DNA of 64,000 nucleotides from Xestospongia muta. Taxonomy: Eukaryota; Porifera; Demospongiae; Haplosclerida; Petrosiidae. Under the pieces are notes generated by a model that saw nothing but the letters and a program-made list of their open reading frames with translations, did no database searches and was not told the DNA's origin. Made by a program: the position numbers and the translations under genes. The first letter of the stretch is position 1; each line of letters begins with the position of its first letter. This document shows positions 12,205-25,025 of the stretch, piece by piece. The DNA is taken from contig OY848921.1 of assembly GCA_963693285.1 (NCBI GenBank), positions 2,964,497 to 3,028,496 on the forward strand, given 5' to 3'.

Positions 12205-15200
12205 ATGGGAGGATATCTATGAAGACATAAGTCACAATCAAATTTTACAGACCATCCAATGAGGAAATTGTTGTTTACCAAATATTAATTGTTGCACATA
12301 ATTGAATATATATGCATTTAATAGTTATAGTTTATCTGCAAATCTTATTCTGGATTATGGATTTAAGTAAAACATATCACCAACACCTATGTTGTATTAG
12401 TAAAACATCACTCTCAGATGTTCTTTTACTAATAAAGAGTGTTGTCTCATATATACAAAACATAGACCCAATACAGTCTAATATCAAAGACAAGACTTAA
12501 CTACTTTGCATATTAAATATTGTTTTGTATGTTAAACATATATTTTATTGATAGTCCATCCCAGACCTACACAATGTCATAAGGCCAGTCAGCCCTTATA
12601 GAGACTATAATGTAGTCATATCCTATCTACATATCCTTTTCTTAGTCTAGCAAGCAGACCTTTCACTTCTGGTATTACATTGAGATGAGGCAAAGGAGGT
12701 CTGGAGACTCTTGACATGATTCCATGTACTCTACAGCAATGTTTATAGAGCCATTGAGGTGTGAGTACTAATAGTCACATGACTGAAATATTAGCTAGTC
12801 ACATGTGATATTAAGATGGAAGAGACTATTGGGCATCAGTGAAAGTGGTTGATTGAATGAATTTACGAGAAAGCCGAAAGAAGCTATATTGCAGTATCAT
12901 CAATGTAAAGGCACTGATGTTTGATGGTACTAGACCTTTTCTCCGCCCCATCTCAAAGTAAAAGTGGAAGTAGAAGGTCTGCTTACCAGGCTAAACATGT
13001 GTAGCATTAGTGGTCAAACATTTAACTAAGGCATACTTTCAAGCTTAGAAAAAATATGGCAATTTTGCTTCCAATATGACGCTTTGACAATAGTATGAAC
13101 ATTTATCTGATTTAGTTTGGTAAATAATAACCATTTTACCTGCATGTTTATACCAAGTTTTCTCTATATTATATGTACAAATGTGTTTATTACATATATA
13201 CTTCTTAAAATCCAGAAAATTATAGATTACAAATTTCTTGGTTAACATGAATCATGACATCAATGATATAAGAGATAAATTGTATACTGGATAGTTACAA
13301 TAGCACATCCAAACGTTTTGATGTATTAGTAACAAATGGTATTAGTAACAATATAATATATGCATTAATCTACTAATTGAACAATACAGGAAATTGATGT
13401 GAATGTTTTTTAAGTTAACAACTACTTACCTTACTTCATTGACCTAAACAATTATGTATATTCCTCTTTTCAATATGAACCTATTATCACACTTTAAAAT
13501 AATATTGGTCATTATTGACCAATATAGAATGTGAGTTTAATATACAAATTAATTTACTTAATTGACGTTTTGTTCATTCTTCTTTTTAATATCAACTAAT
13601 GAAAAGTATTAATGATTACAAAACAATACAGTTGGTAAGTTACCTTTTTTAATTTCAATGTCAGATTAAAGTGAGATTTTAAATTAAATGTTTAATTTGG
13701 TCTGTTATTATTATGTAACAATATTTGCAATTGTTATATGACACAGATAATGATAAGTTAATATTATAAAATAATAGACAATACTATGTTCTCTTTATAA
13801 TATTTTACTATCATGTAATTTGAATATTGTAGTTAGTTACTGTGTATATATCTCTCTATGTGTAAACATAAGCTACATCAGTGTTTAGTTATATATCAAA
13901 GTTGAAGTAGTTTATAATTCCTGACAATTATTACTTTTATTATTGTAAATTTTGTTATATTTTGCACAACTTTTGAATAATTGTAAAATTGTAATGATTA
14001 TTTGTTATTTAGCTCTTCCAGAAAAGTCTTTTCTATCAAAACAAAGTAAGACTACAAACATTTCGCGTGTTTAATGTCTAACTATTTCTTTAGCTACTCT
14101 GACAGTTGAAAACGGTAATGCTAATATTATAATTATTCTCATCGGAACTGAAGAAGCTTCGTGTATGTTGTATTAATTATTTTGGCTGTCTAATAGATCT
14201 ACTGCTCAAGTGTCCCAAACAAGTCACAGTTTGTAAAGAGCTGTCATTCATTGCAAAATATGATGATCAGCAGCAGATATTTCAGTTGTCAGATTATGGA
14301 ATAAAACTTATCATACCACCATCAGCTGTACCACATGATATTCAACAGATCCTGATTGCTGTTCAAGTTATTGCTTCTGGTCCATTAGTCCTTCCTTCTA
14401 ATTGTCATCCAATCAATTGTTTCTACTCGATCCAGTCAACACACAAATTCCTTAAACCAGTAGAAGTTCATCCTGAACATCATGCTGTACTACTCTCTAA
14501 GAAAGATAGTCAAGAATTGGGATTCATTGTCTCCCCTAGCACCGAGTCCTCTTCACCTCCATATTAATTTCAGTTCTCTGATGGAATCAATTCAATCTTC
14601 CCAGTTGGTTCTAGCTATGGCATTATCAAAGTTGCTGAGTTCTCAATTTTATCTATTGCATGGAGGAAGATAAGGGCTGCATTTAGTAGTCATTTCAGAT
14701 ATATATGGATGGTCTACTATAGGCAAACACAAGCCAACACTTGGGAACTTCATGTAATGGTGACTAAAGAGTTGGGGCTTTTTCTACAAGCAAGTTATAA
14801 TAGAGTTAACCATTCTAAATTATTTTGTATATTAATATGACAGAGAGCTAAAGCCGATTATAGTAGTTGGGTTGAGTGCATTAAACAAAACTGATTTCAA
14901 TTTGGAGAAAATAAATGTATCCAAATAGTATTTCCAGAAGATGATCAACCTTGGAAGGTATCTAGTCGAGTTACTCCATGTCAGGTATTAATGGATTGAT
15001 TTTTATTGTATTTCTATTGACATATAATAACTATATAAAGTTAAGAAATCTGATGTAGATGAAAGTACAGCAGATTCCTCTTTACAATATCATGAATTAA
15101 ATGTGGAATTGGAAATGTCAGGCAGTACTAGACAAGTCCCTCTAGAAGTGAAGTTTGAAGGAATGACAGAGGAGAACACAGTTCCTCTACATGATTTACA

Positions 15201-15709
15201 AGGCATAAGAGCAACACCTACTAAAGGTATGTATGCTATGATGTTACTATGTTAAATCAAGCAATAGCAACATAATTGTTGTCTTTATTATAACAGAATC
15301 ACCACATGTACAGTATGCTGAATTTTCTAATACAGAAGTTGATAGAGAGCCTGAAATTACAGATCTCTTGGAGCTTGCTGGTACAAAGGTGAGCATGTAA
15401 TAATTAATTACATATTTAAAAGATATTTCTTAATATGATAAGTCTATAATCAAACATAAATTTAGATAATTAAATGTTTGTCTCCTTGTTAATTTTATTT
15501 TACAGATTTGTCATAAGTGGGACATACTTGGTGACATGCTCAAAGTGCCAGACAGTATACTTGCCTCTATTAGGAGGGATACTTCTATTAGAGGAGATTC
15601 TATACTCTCTATTAGAGAAGTGTTCATTAAATGGTCACAGTCTCGTTCTTCACCTTATAATTGGGGAACACTTCTATCAGCATTATCAACAGAAACAGTG
15701 GGAGAATGA
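12205..15709 (+). pseudogene. Gene C: broken ZU5-Death copy with a collapsed array
   Basis: The exon-1 remnant at 12205 reads MGGYL then TGA, and its donor has become ATAAGT. Only two array units remain, AAT at 13528 and TTG at 13632. Exons 2 (14013-14045) and 3 (14094-14114) look normal; exon 4 (near 14150) no longer has a length divisible by three. The ZU5 exon starts at 14197 but has TAA at 14565-14567 where other copies have CGA, and its donor is lost (CAAGTT near 14790). Exon 6 (14844-14984) has a TGA, also from CGA. Exons 7 and 8 are near 15041-15226 and 15297-15388. The Death exon (15506 onward) stops at TGA 15707-15709, about 15 codons early. The many independent lesions make a functional protein very unlikely. 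Confidence 0.85.
13528..13640 (+). repeat. Two-unit remnant array of gene C (AAT, TTG)
   Basis: TAG|AAT|GTGAGT at 13528-13536 and CAG|TTG|GTAAGT at 13632-13640. These are the unit types found near the very start (AAT) and end (TTG) of the long array of D, so this looks like an array collapsed to its two edges by deletion. Confidence 0.75.
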
Positions 15710-15759
15710 GACCTGGCTGAAGAAATAGCCAGGAAGTTGAAACAAAGATCTGAATAGAC

Positions 15760-16710
15760 TACTCTTTGACTACAAGCTATTAGTATACATATTTTATAAC
15801 TGTTAACATTAGTTGACTAGTTTTAGTTGAAAAGTTAATTGATGTAAGTGATGAGTGAGTAGATAGGAACATAAAACAGACATGAAAATATACAAGCATC
15901 ATATTCACCTGATCATGAGAGATATTCCACAGATCATTAACTTGGATTGGATCCTCAAACTTTCATTAATATATGGATATCAACTTCATATGGACATCCA
16001 ACTATCACTTATAATAAAATTATTAAGTCAAGTTAGAAATTATAGAACATCTAATCTAGATTTATTATATGAATGTAATGTAAGTGACCATCTAATAATA
16101 ATTATGAATCAAGACTGGTACCCTATAAATTACTCCATAAAAGACATTCTTTGTACTGTAAGAATACATATTTATTCCTATGTTTAAACATAATGAAGTC
16201 ATTAAAGTGATTTACAAAATCAAAGTTAACATAAACAGACTTTAATTTAAGTAACACTGCATTTTGGAGCAATTAGATCTAGTTATGGAAAGGCAATAGT
16301 TATATGGCAAAAACTTTATTATGATTACAATTATAGATTATGTATCACATGGAAAATTATCAGTGCTCTATATATCATTATTCCTAGTAAATTACTGTTC
16401 TGTGTCCTATCTGAAACATTGACATTGATTTTAGGTCACTACTATATAGTTTAGTATATAAATTGAAAGATAGGATACATTAAAAAAATTAAAACCGATA
16501 AAACTGGATATGTACAGTGCTAGTTACAAAACAGGTAAATTATTTTATTTTGGTACGGTCATTGTACGAGCTCCTTTTCTGATCCAGACTGACAACTAAC
16601 CAGCCCAGATAAACCTGATCATGACATATGAAATTTTTTTTCTAATAATAAGTAAATTGAGTATTTTCGGAATATATTGTACATGAGATCTATACAACAA
16701 TCATTCATAT
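15760..16710. other. Flank of gene C up to the retroelement
   Basis: Begins as the shared 3' flank of the family and then becomes unique AT-rich DNA. No gene is seen. A short GC-rich inverted repeat (ACCGCCGGTC / GACCGACGGTC) lies at about 16710-16732 at the edge of the retroelement remnant. Confidence 0.5.
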
Positions 16711-16718
16711 ACCGCCGG

Positions 16719-19460
16719 TCAAGACCGACGGTCTTCAGATAGATAATAGTATACAAACAATAAATGTTCAATGTTCAATTCATATAGTAGGCCTGCTGGA
16801 CCTAAAAATGGGTGAAGAGGTATCAGACAATTATTATTAGGTAACCCACGATCACGCCTGATGGAATTGACTTCTTTAATGAAGTGGTCTTTCTGAATAA
16901 TTAACAGCCAATAGTTTCTAGCAGATGTCAACTCACCGACGAATAGTGATGGAGACTGGTTGGTCAAGTTATCATTCACTTTTGCACAGCAATTGTTGAT
17001 AAATCGGAATACCCAAGCAGTGACGTGTTTTAAACGAACAACACTTGAGTAGCGTTCAGTTGATATCAGTGGTTCCTGAGAATCTGTGATCATGATATGG
17101 CACACCTCTCTTTCCTCCTCAGGAACACTAACCTGTGGCCTGTCAAATTGCTTGGGTCACTCAGTCGATTCTCTCCGTAGCCATTCAGGGCCATCCCACC
17201 ACAAGGTGTGTTGTAAACGTTCAGAAGGGTAGAGACCTCTCGAAGCACAGTCTGCTGGGTTATCGACCCAATTTACATGGTGCCATCGTTCTGGTGGTAT
17301 TTGATCTATTATATGGGAGACACGGTTTCCCACATAAGTCTTAAACCTTCTGGGATTCCCTGTGATCCATCCAAGGACAATCATGCTATCCGTCCAGGCA
17401 TACACATCCACTAAGGGAATTCAAAATGTTTTTTTTACGTGGGAGAGCAAATCAGCCATGAGGCGGGCACCACACAATTCTAAATGAGGGATGGTCAGAC
17501 GTTTAATAGGAGTTACTTTCGTTTTTGAAGTCACCAAAGATACATGTACCCTTCCATTGGAGTCAACCATTCGCAAGTATATCACACCTGAATAAGCAGA
17601 CTCTGAAGCATTGGAGAAACCATGAAGTTGTAGAGTTCCAAGGCTAGTATCTTTGGGAAAACAGTAACGTGGAATAAGCTTGTCGGAGAGTAGCTTCAGC
17701 TCAGTCCTCCACTTCAACCATTCTTCACAAATATCTGTGGGAAGAGGATCATCCCAACCAACATTGAATTCCCAGAGTCATTGAAACAAGATCTTAACCT
17801 TGATCGTAGTTGGTGAAAACCACCCTTAAACATCATAAGTCTTAGCCACGTCAGATGTCAGAGCACGCTTGGTGATATTTTCCCCAGAAGGTAGTTTTGC
17901 CACGGTTAAGCGGAAATGGTCAGTACTCGAATTCCACTGCATGCCCAAGGTTTTGGTGAATTGATCGTGATCTGGAATATCTTGTGAGGATGGAGAATGT
18001 CGTAAATTAGGTGGTAGGTGCTCTATCACAAAAGGTTTGCTACAATTCCACTTATGTAGTAGGAAACACCACAGGCAAGGAGGTCCTGTAGCTGTTGCTA
18101 TAGTTTCTGTGCATCTTCTATGGTGTCTGCTCCTGTCAAACCATCATCCACGTAAAAGCTTCATGTACAACTTTGGCTGCTAGGGGGTACTCATTGACAT
18201 GGTCATAGGCATTCTGTTTGATGGCCATATTCGATATAAACGAGGAGGTAGAGACTCCAAATGTGACACGAGTCATTCGATAGTCAAGGATTGGATCTTT
18301 TGGAGACTTTCTCCATACAAAGCGATGGTAGTCACAATCAGTCAGTGCTAGTTCGATAGCATGGTACATATTACTAATGTCAGTTGTCAATGCAATGCAA
18401 TGAAGTCGGAAACGCAATAACACGTCAACAAGAGGAGGATGTACAGTGGGTCAAACCAACAGGGTATCGTTTAAGGAGACACCAGTTGAGGACTTAGCCA
18501 ATGCGTCAAACATAGCCCTGATCTTAGTCATAGAACTGGACTCCTTGGTGACTACATGTATTGGAAAATAGTAGACCAATTAATGTGACTTGTGCAATTC
18601 TGAAATGGGAACCATTTGTGTCCCAAATTAAAATATTCTTTAATGACAGTACCAAATTCCTTGAATTGATTCTTAGAATGTAATGATCATTCTAAAGAGA
18701 GAAATCTCCTAACTGCCTGAGACCGGGATTTGCCCAAAGGCTTGGCATCGGCCTTTCTTGGCAAGGGAACCACAAATCGGCCTTCTGTAGTTCGAGAATG
18801 ATGGATAGTGAAATGTTGCATGACAGATTTCTCTTCAGGGGTTGGATTCAGCTCATTCATTGGAACCTCTTCAAGTTCCCAAAACTTTTGTATCAGCTCA
18901 TCTCCAGTCATAACTGAAGTGAGGTGGGTTACAATTGCAAGAGTGCTGGTAACAGGAGGGTCACTGTTGCCAGCCAACACCCATCCAAACTTGGTTTGAG
19001 GAGCAACAGGTGATCCAGGGGGCCCAATCTGCCGGCAATGTCGTAGAACATTCACAAACACATCAACATACAAAAGGATATCAACTCTACCGGGTTTGCC
19101 AAATTCAGGGTCAGCTAATTGGATTCCCTTGATATGTTTTCAACTGGAATCATGTGGAACAGGGTTGACAGGGAGATCACAAGTGCCTTTTGGTATGACA
19201 ACTGCAATTATAGTGATTTGATTACTCAACGATGAAACAGCAGAAACAGAAAAGGTAGTTACTGAATGAGTAGTGGATCCACATGTTAAACCAGCAATAC
19301 CAGTGATACTGGTTACACAATGAGTAAACGGTAGATGTAGGGTACAAGTTAGTCGCTCAGAGATGAAGGATGCAGATGATGTAGAATCGAGAATGGCTCT
19401 GGCCTGCAAGTAAACTATATTTGTGTGCAAACAGTCCCAGATTCCACCAAAATATGTCAA
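16719..19460 (-). mobile_element. Decayed BEL/Pao LTR retrotransposon pol remnant
   Basis: Read on the minus strand, from 19460 down, the pieces follow Pao pol order. An aspartic-protease-like segment (19140-19460) has LDSTSSASFI in place of the usual LDSGS. A linker and RT N-terminus (18687-19073) follow, then RT (18136-18423, ALTTDISNMYHAI...FVWRKSP) with YVDDGLTG encoded at about 18131-18154 in a shifted frame. Next come an RT-connection piece (17826-18029), the RNase H-like region (17421-17717 with KRLTIPHLELCGA, and 17157-17411 with WTDSMIVLGWI) and a further segment (16719-17105). Frames are broken by several stops and shifts. No gag, integrase core or LTR pair could be recognised, so both ends are truncated. 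It is more GC-rich than its surroundings, as expected of an insertion. Confidence 0.85.
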
Positions 19461-21896
19461 ATCAAATGCAAAAAGTCAAAATTTTCCAGGGGAACATGCC
19501 TGTTTGTCACATGCAAAGAACACAGATATCACTTTGCCCCCCCCCCCCCCTCCCCACTCTCCATTGTATCACATTTTGCCCCCTCCCCTTGGCCAAAACC
19601 AGAAAGAAACCCTGATAAAGTATCAGACTTATTCCTATTCATCTAGTGCAATTCTCAAATTCATACCTCTTTTAAATTTAGTTCTAATACATGATAAATA
19701 GAGTCTTTATGACATACATAAGAGAACATGTACATGATAAAACCATTTCAGAGATTTACAAGTTGTAAAGACTCAAAACTATAGTTATATACATAATAGA
19801 TTGTGGCCCAAAGATATGCATACTGATGATAGGAAGGTTATACCATACTATATGTGTTAATAAACAAGTTGTTAATGTCTGATGTATGATTTAGATATTA
19901 AAGGAACTGTATTTCCTCTTGGGGGGTACAATTATATTTATACTAACACTGTTAGCCCATAATGTTAATATATTCAGATAGTAAGTGTTAGCACATAGTA
20001 AGTACATAGTAATATACTGTTAGTATTATCACATAGTAGTAGGTATAGTATTCAATGTATAAATTATATCAGTTGTGGTTTAAAAGGTTGTAGTTCTTAT
20101 TAACCAAACCCACATAATATTAATAATGATATAATTATCTTTGAATATAAAAATAAACTTATAAAGTGCATAATCTGTTCCATTGATAATTTATTTAGTA
20201 ATCAACTATGATTAATCCTACAGGGTAACACTATGAGAGGTGATTAGTGCCAAAATCATGTAGAGGTCAGTATAATTCACACTTAGTATAATCCTTGAGA
20301 GTTTAGGAATATTTGGGGTGGGGTATAGGAATATAATTACTCTGATATTGCTGACCCTTCCCTAAGAGAGGAAGGGTTTGTTGACAATTGCATATAGGAC
20401 TCATGCAGCAATAATGCAGGTGTGGGTAGAGCATACTTAGACCTGAGCATGTGTTAAGAGAATGAAAACACAAAATGGTTGTTGTAGTATGTATTGGATG
20501 TGGTAATGATATATCAAATAGAAGCACAGACCATCATCCTTTACTAACTAGCACTGCCTAGTGTGATTAGCCATTGTTGGACTCATGTCAATAGGCTTTA
20601 GGTGAAATAGACGAGGTCATAAGTGCACAAAGTGTTTCTGTGACCTTCAAGATTTTTGTAGGCTGTACTAGTTCTATATGCAAAGGGTTTGCAACACCAG
20701 ACTAGTATAAAATAGTATAAGAAGCATTGATTAATTTTGGCATACAACACCCTTCACCTAGGTTGTCTTTGTAATACAAACTTTGTGTAATATATAATTA
20801 TTTGATTAAAGCTTTTAAGATTGTTAGATAAGTGCATGCCCTATAAAAGCCAATGATATATATATATATATATATATATACTATAAGCTCTAAAATCTTT
20901 CATCACACACAATACTACTTTATATTAACATTAATCACATTTTGGCAACACTAAAAATAGTCACTAATGTTATAATTGTATTTGTAATTCAGTTGGAGTG
21001 TGGATTATGAAGTTTATGGGAGTGAGATTTGTTAAGGATGTATTTAGTATGTTACATTACATATTATAAAGAGTTGATAAGAGGGAATAGAGTGTGGAAA
21101 ATAATGTGATATGTATGTGATGTAGTTTCGTAAATTAGTATGCAATTATGGTAATCTTATGGTAAGCTTTTACTGTGTCTTTTCTCTTATCTACTCTTGA
21201 TATTATATTATCTGAGTTTGTGTAGTAAATTAACAAGTCCACTATCATATGACTGTTATCATAAATTCTTATATAAACATTCCAATTTGACCTATCATAT
21301 TTACTGTCTAAACTCTACTCATGTGACCTAATGAACTATGAATCTTAGTAGTATCCAATGGCCAGTAATGGCAAATAGTTTTAGTATAGTTACTTATATT
21401 ATTTTATATTGTTCCTATAATATGTACCCACATAAAATATTATGCCAATCTTTATTGTCACATTATAATGATCATATTTTATGATACATATATACTAAGC
21501 ACTACTTTGTCTATTTAATGTCATTGAAAGAATGTTATAACATCTTTAGTTTGTTACTTTTAATGATAATGGTTTCTTGTAAGTACATGTTCAACATGTT
21601 ATTATTTACATTTGTTGGGTCAAAGGGAGACTTCTTGGTTGTTAATTATTAGAGACTAATTGTTTTGACATCAAATAAATGAATTCCATCTTTATATCCA
21701 TATAGATTTTACGGTTATTATAATGAATAATAAATTTTGCACCCACATAATTATACTTCACGGAATCGAAGAGATCACAGTCAAAGAAATACGTATCTTG
21801 AGTCTTTTGTGAGTTACTTTGTGCTAGCTGATGTTGATACTGTCTATAAACCATTGAATACAGAGTTGTGAAACTCCTCAGTTGATAAAGAAGACG
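19461..21896. other. Region between the retroelement and gene D exon 1
   Basis: No gene is seen. It contains a C-rich tract at about 19536-19555 (which makes spurious proline-rich frames), a short CACATAGTAAG-type repeat at about 19985-20050, a TA microsatellite at 20854-20881, and the conserved family 5' flank from about 21750. Confidence 0.5.
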
Positions 21897-21918
21897 ATGG
21901 GAGGGTGTCTAGGAAGAC
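21897..21918 (+). CDS. Gene D exon 1 (MGGCLGR), phase-1 exit
   Basis: ATG plus 19 bases, then donor GTAAGT at 21919-21924. It encodes MGGCLGR with one base carried over. Of the four copies this one fits an N-myristoylation signal best (Gly at position 6), with Cys4 as a possible palmitoylation site. It lies 3.1 kb ahead of array 2. Confidence 0.6.
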
Positions 21919-21924
21919 GTAAGT

Positions 21925-22270
21925 CAAATCAAATTTACACACCAGTTTCATCAAGTACTAGTTGACACACGCATAATTGAATATTATACTTAAGAGCTAT
22001 AATACATATACTAAAACTTTGAATCTCATTTTGGATTATGGATTCAAGTAAATGTGTCAACAACACCTATATATATGGTATCAGTAAAAGATTGTTCTCA
22101 GATATCAAACCTGTTCTCTTACTAGTGCTGTCTTGTCATGCAAAACATAAATCTAATTTAAAGGTGTTAGTCTAATATGAAAGACAAGACTTAATAGTTT
22201 GTGTTGTTTTAATTAAACTAAAAATAGTTTAGTAGTAAAGGCATTTCTACAGTTAGTAAGCTATAATTGG

Positions 22271-22315
<45 letters not shown>

Positions 22316-24950
22316 GTAGAATGTCACTTATCCAAACACGTTGGGCTCGAAGGGTGTTCAGATAATTGAAATGTTCAGATAATTGAAGTGTTGATTACCA
22401 CAATACATAACAAGCATGTAACAAACATTATTATATAATTGAACACTTTTTAAATCACAATTTGGCAAAGTAATTACGAATATGTTTCTGTCTTTGATTC
22501 ATTACTCTGTTATTGTTCTTCACAATATCGTGAATGGTGGACTTACCAATTTCATACACGTTAGCTATGCTTTGTAAGATCCTTCCTTTTTTTGGCAAAT
22601 TCACAGATTTTTAGTTTATTGTGAATACTCAAGACTAGTTGCTTTCTTTTATGAGACGCAATCTCACTAGCCATGATTACACACGTATACTTGCAATAAT
22701 TATTAGGCGTGTCTGATGGGTTTGTCAGCCAACAAGACATTTGGTTAATCGACGTGTTTGTTGAATGAAGCTTGGATAAACAACGTTCTACTGTATATCC
22801 TACTATTGAAGAAATTAAAACAGGGTATGAAGGAGTAACAATGTTAAATGCTACCGCAATCCATTTACTAAAAGAGATATCAATTTTAAATTGATAGTAT
22901 CTTTTCTAAGAAACTGACTTGATGACGCTATCCAGTGTTCTTTTTTTAATCCTTTTATATCCAATACAAATTTATTTTATTTAAAATACTTTTTATATAT
23001 AGTAAACATCAAACTTACAAAAGTAGTAATTGAATTGTGACTAAAGTAATAGGCTGGATATGATTTGTTCCAATTAGCATTAATGGCACTAATAATTATT
23101 AATCATAATATATATATAAATATACATTTACTATGAAAGTTAGTGGCAAGATGTTTTAGTTCAAAAACATTTAGATAACTATAATGATATCACATAATTA
23201 CATCTATTGTTAACTATAACACTGTTACTATAACTATAAATTTAAACTACTTACTACTATAACTATAGAATAAGAATATTAACACAGCATGCCACAATTA
23301 AACCAGATTATACATATCTCCCACATTGTGGTATTGCCAAAGTAAACTACATATGAATACCATAGTAAATGACATGGATCAACATCTCATGTGTAATGTA
23401 CAAACGATTTATCTCAAAACTAACTTTGGTGAATCTATTGATATTATTACATTTGTGCATCACTATAAAAATGGATTGGTTGACTCAACCAATATATGAT
23501 AATACAGGTTACAGTAATTATTTGATTATAACTGAACCAAATACATAGTACATTAATAATAATAACAGCATGAACTATTTTCCTACTATAACTAATACTG
23601 ATCAAGATAGAATAAGAATATCAACACAGGATGCCACAATTAAACCAGATTATACACATGTCCCACATTGTGGTATTGACAAAGTAAACCACATATGAAT
23701 ACCATAGTAAATGACATATCTGATATCTAGAAAATGTCAAATTGATCTCATGTATAAAGTATAAACCATTTATCACTAACCTAACTTTGATGAATCTATT
23801 GATATTATTGTATTCATGTATGACATTGTTGCTTTGTCTGGTTTAGCTATTAACTTAGTTAAGCTGTCTTTTATTAAACGCCACAAGGTTTCATTTTCAA
23901 AGACACATCGACATATATAAGAATCCAATTATATACATAAATTTATATGTACAAGTATTTTATGCACCGATGGCTATACAATAAAGCACCTTATGTAGAT
24001 CACATGACATTGAAATGTTGTCTACTTATGTTTTTAGTTCTTAATAAAATTAATAAAACATATTGCATGTGGTGCACATGTTACAATCTAACTAAAATTA
24101 TTCCTTTCTCATATTAGCTATTGTTGTTGATCACTGTACTAGCTAAAGGCAGTACGATATACAGTTTAAGTTTTTCTGTCTTATATACTTATATATAACT
24201 TGTTGTATTGTTAGTATTTCACATGAATAAATCAGATAATTCACTAACTTGAGCAGTATAGCTGTGTTCTAATGCAATTTTTTAATGGCAGTGACTATTC
24301 ATATGGTATAGTAATTGCATAATCAAATATAACATTAATACTATACCCTAGACCATAAATCCTAAACTTTGACTTAAATTATTAATTTGGTAATGCAGTG
24401 AGCACTTTCTGGCCATACAAGTAGCCATTACATTTTATTACAAATACAGTGACTATGTGTTCAGGAGTCCAGTTTAGGAATTAGTATATATAATGTAGTA
24501 TAGACTTCCTAACAAACACCATAATGATATACTGTAAAAATGAAATAGATGTTATTTTTTATCATTACAAGATCATAGCATGTGTTACCAAACAAAGCAA
24601 AATTAAAAAATAACTAGTATACTAATCCCAATTAACTGATTATACTTTCAAATATCTGGTGACTTAACTTCATTATTTTTTACTATTTTATAGATGTGTC
24701 AATTTTCTTTATTTCACATTAACAATAATACCTCTGTTGGTAATTAATTTTATATTCTACATCAATGATTACTAAACAATAATGAACATAAGTTAATTTG
24801 TATAGAAAAGAAATTGGTTTTAGTTTTCCTCACATTAAAATAAATATAATCATTTTTAATATAACTTTAATTGCCAAATTTAAGATGCCCAAAATTTATT
24901 ACGAAGTTTCTTTTTTTGTAATCTAATGCAATATATTTATTATACTTCAA
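21925..24950 (+). other. Gene D intron 1, part upstream of the array
   Basis: No exon is recognised. It contains an AT microsatellite (22272-22306), the Tigger-like element and a pair of similar ~200-bp segments (about 23160-23480 and 23560-23830) that share a CATGCCACAATTAAACCAGA-like core, that is, a local tandem duplication. Confidence 0.5.
22314..22793 (-). mobile_element. Short pogo/Tigger-like DNA transposon remnant
   Basis: About 480 bp bounded by imperfect terminal inverted repeats. The left end begins CAGTAGAA and includes TTATCCAA; the reverse complement of the right end also begins CAGTAGAA and includes TTATCCAA. TA follows the right end, as expected for this superfamily; the left end abuts a (TA)n(CA)n microsatellite. 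On the minus strand a start at 22672-22674 gives MASEIASHKRKQLVLSIHNK..., and after a frameshift IANVYEIGKSTIHDIVKNN, ending at TGA 22455-22457. This is the helix-turn-helix N-terminus of pogo/CENP-B-type transposases. The DDE catalytic part is absent, so the copy is non-autonomous. Confidence 0.8.
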
Positions 24951-25025
24951 TTGATATTACTTGTATTTCTCTGTTTAATGTTGATCAATGGTTGCATCAA
25001 AATTGGTGAATATGACACATTACAG

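Noticed and set aside
19421..19701. Three overlapping proline-rich frames
   Set aside because: They come from one C-rich tract beside the retroelement remnant; no protein evidence.
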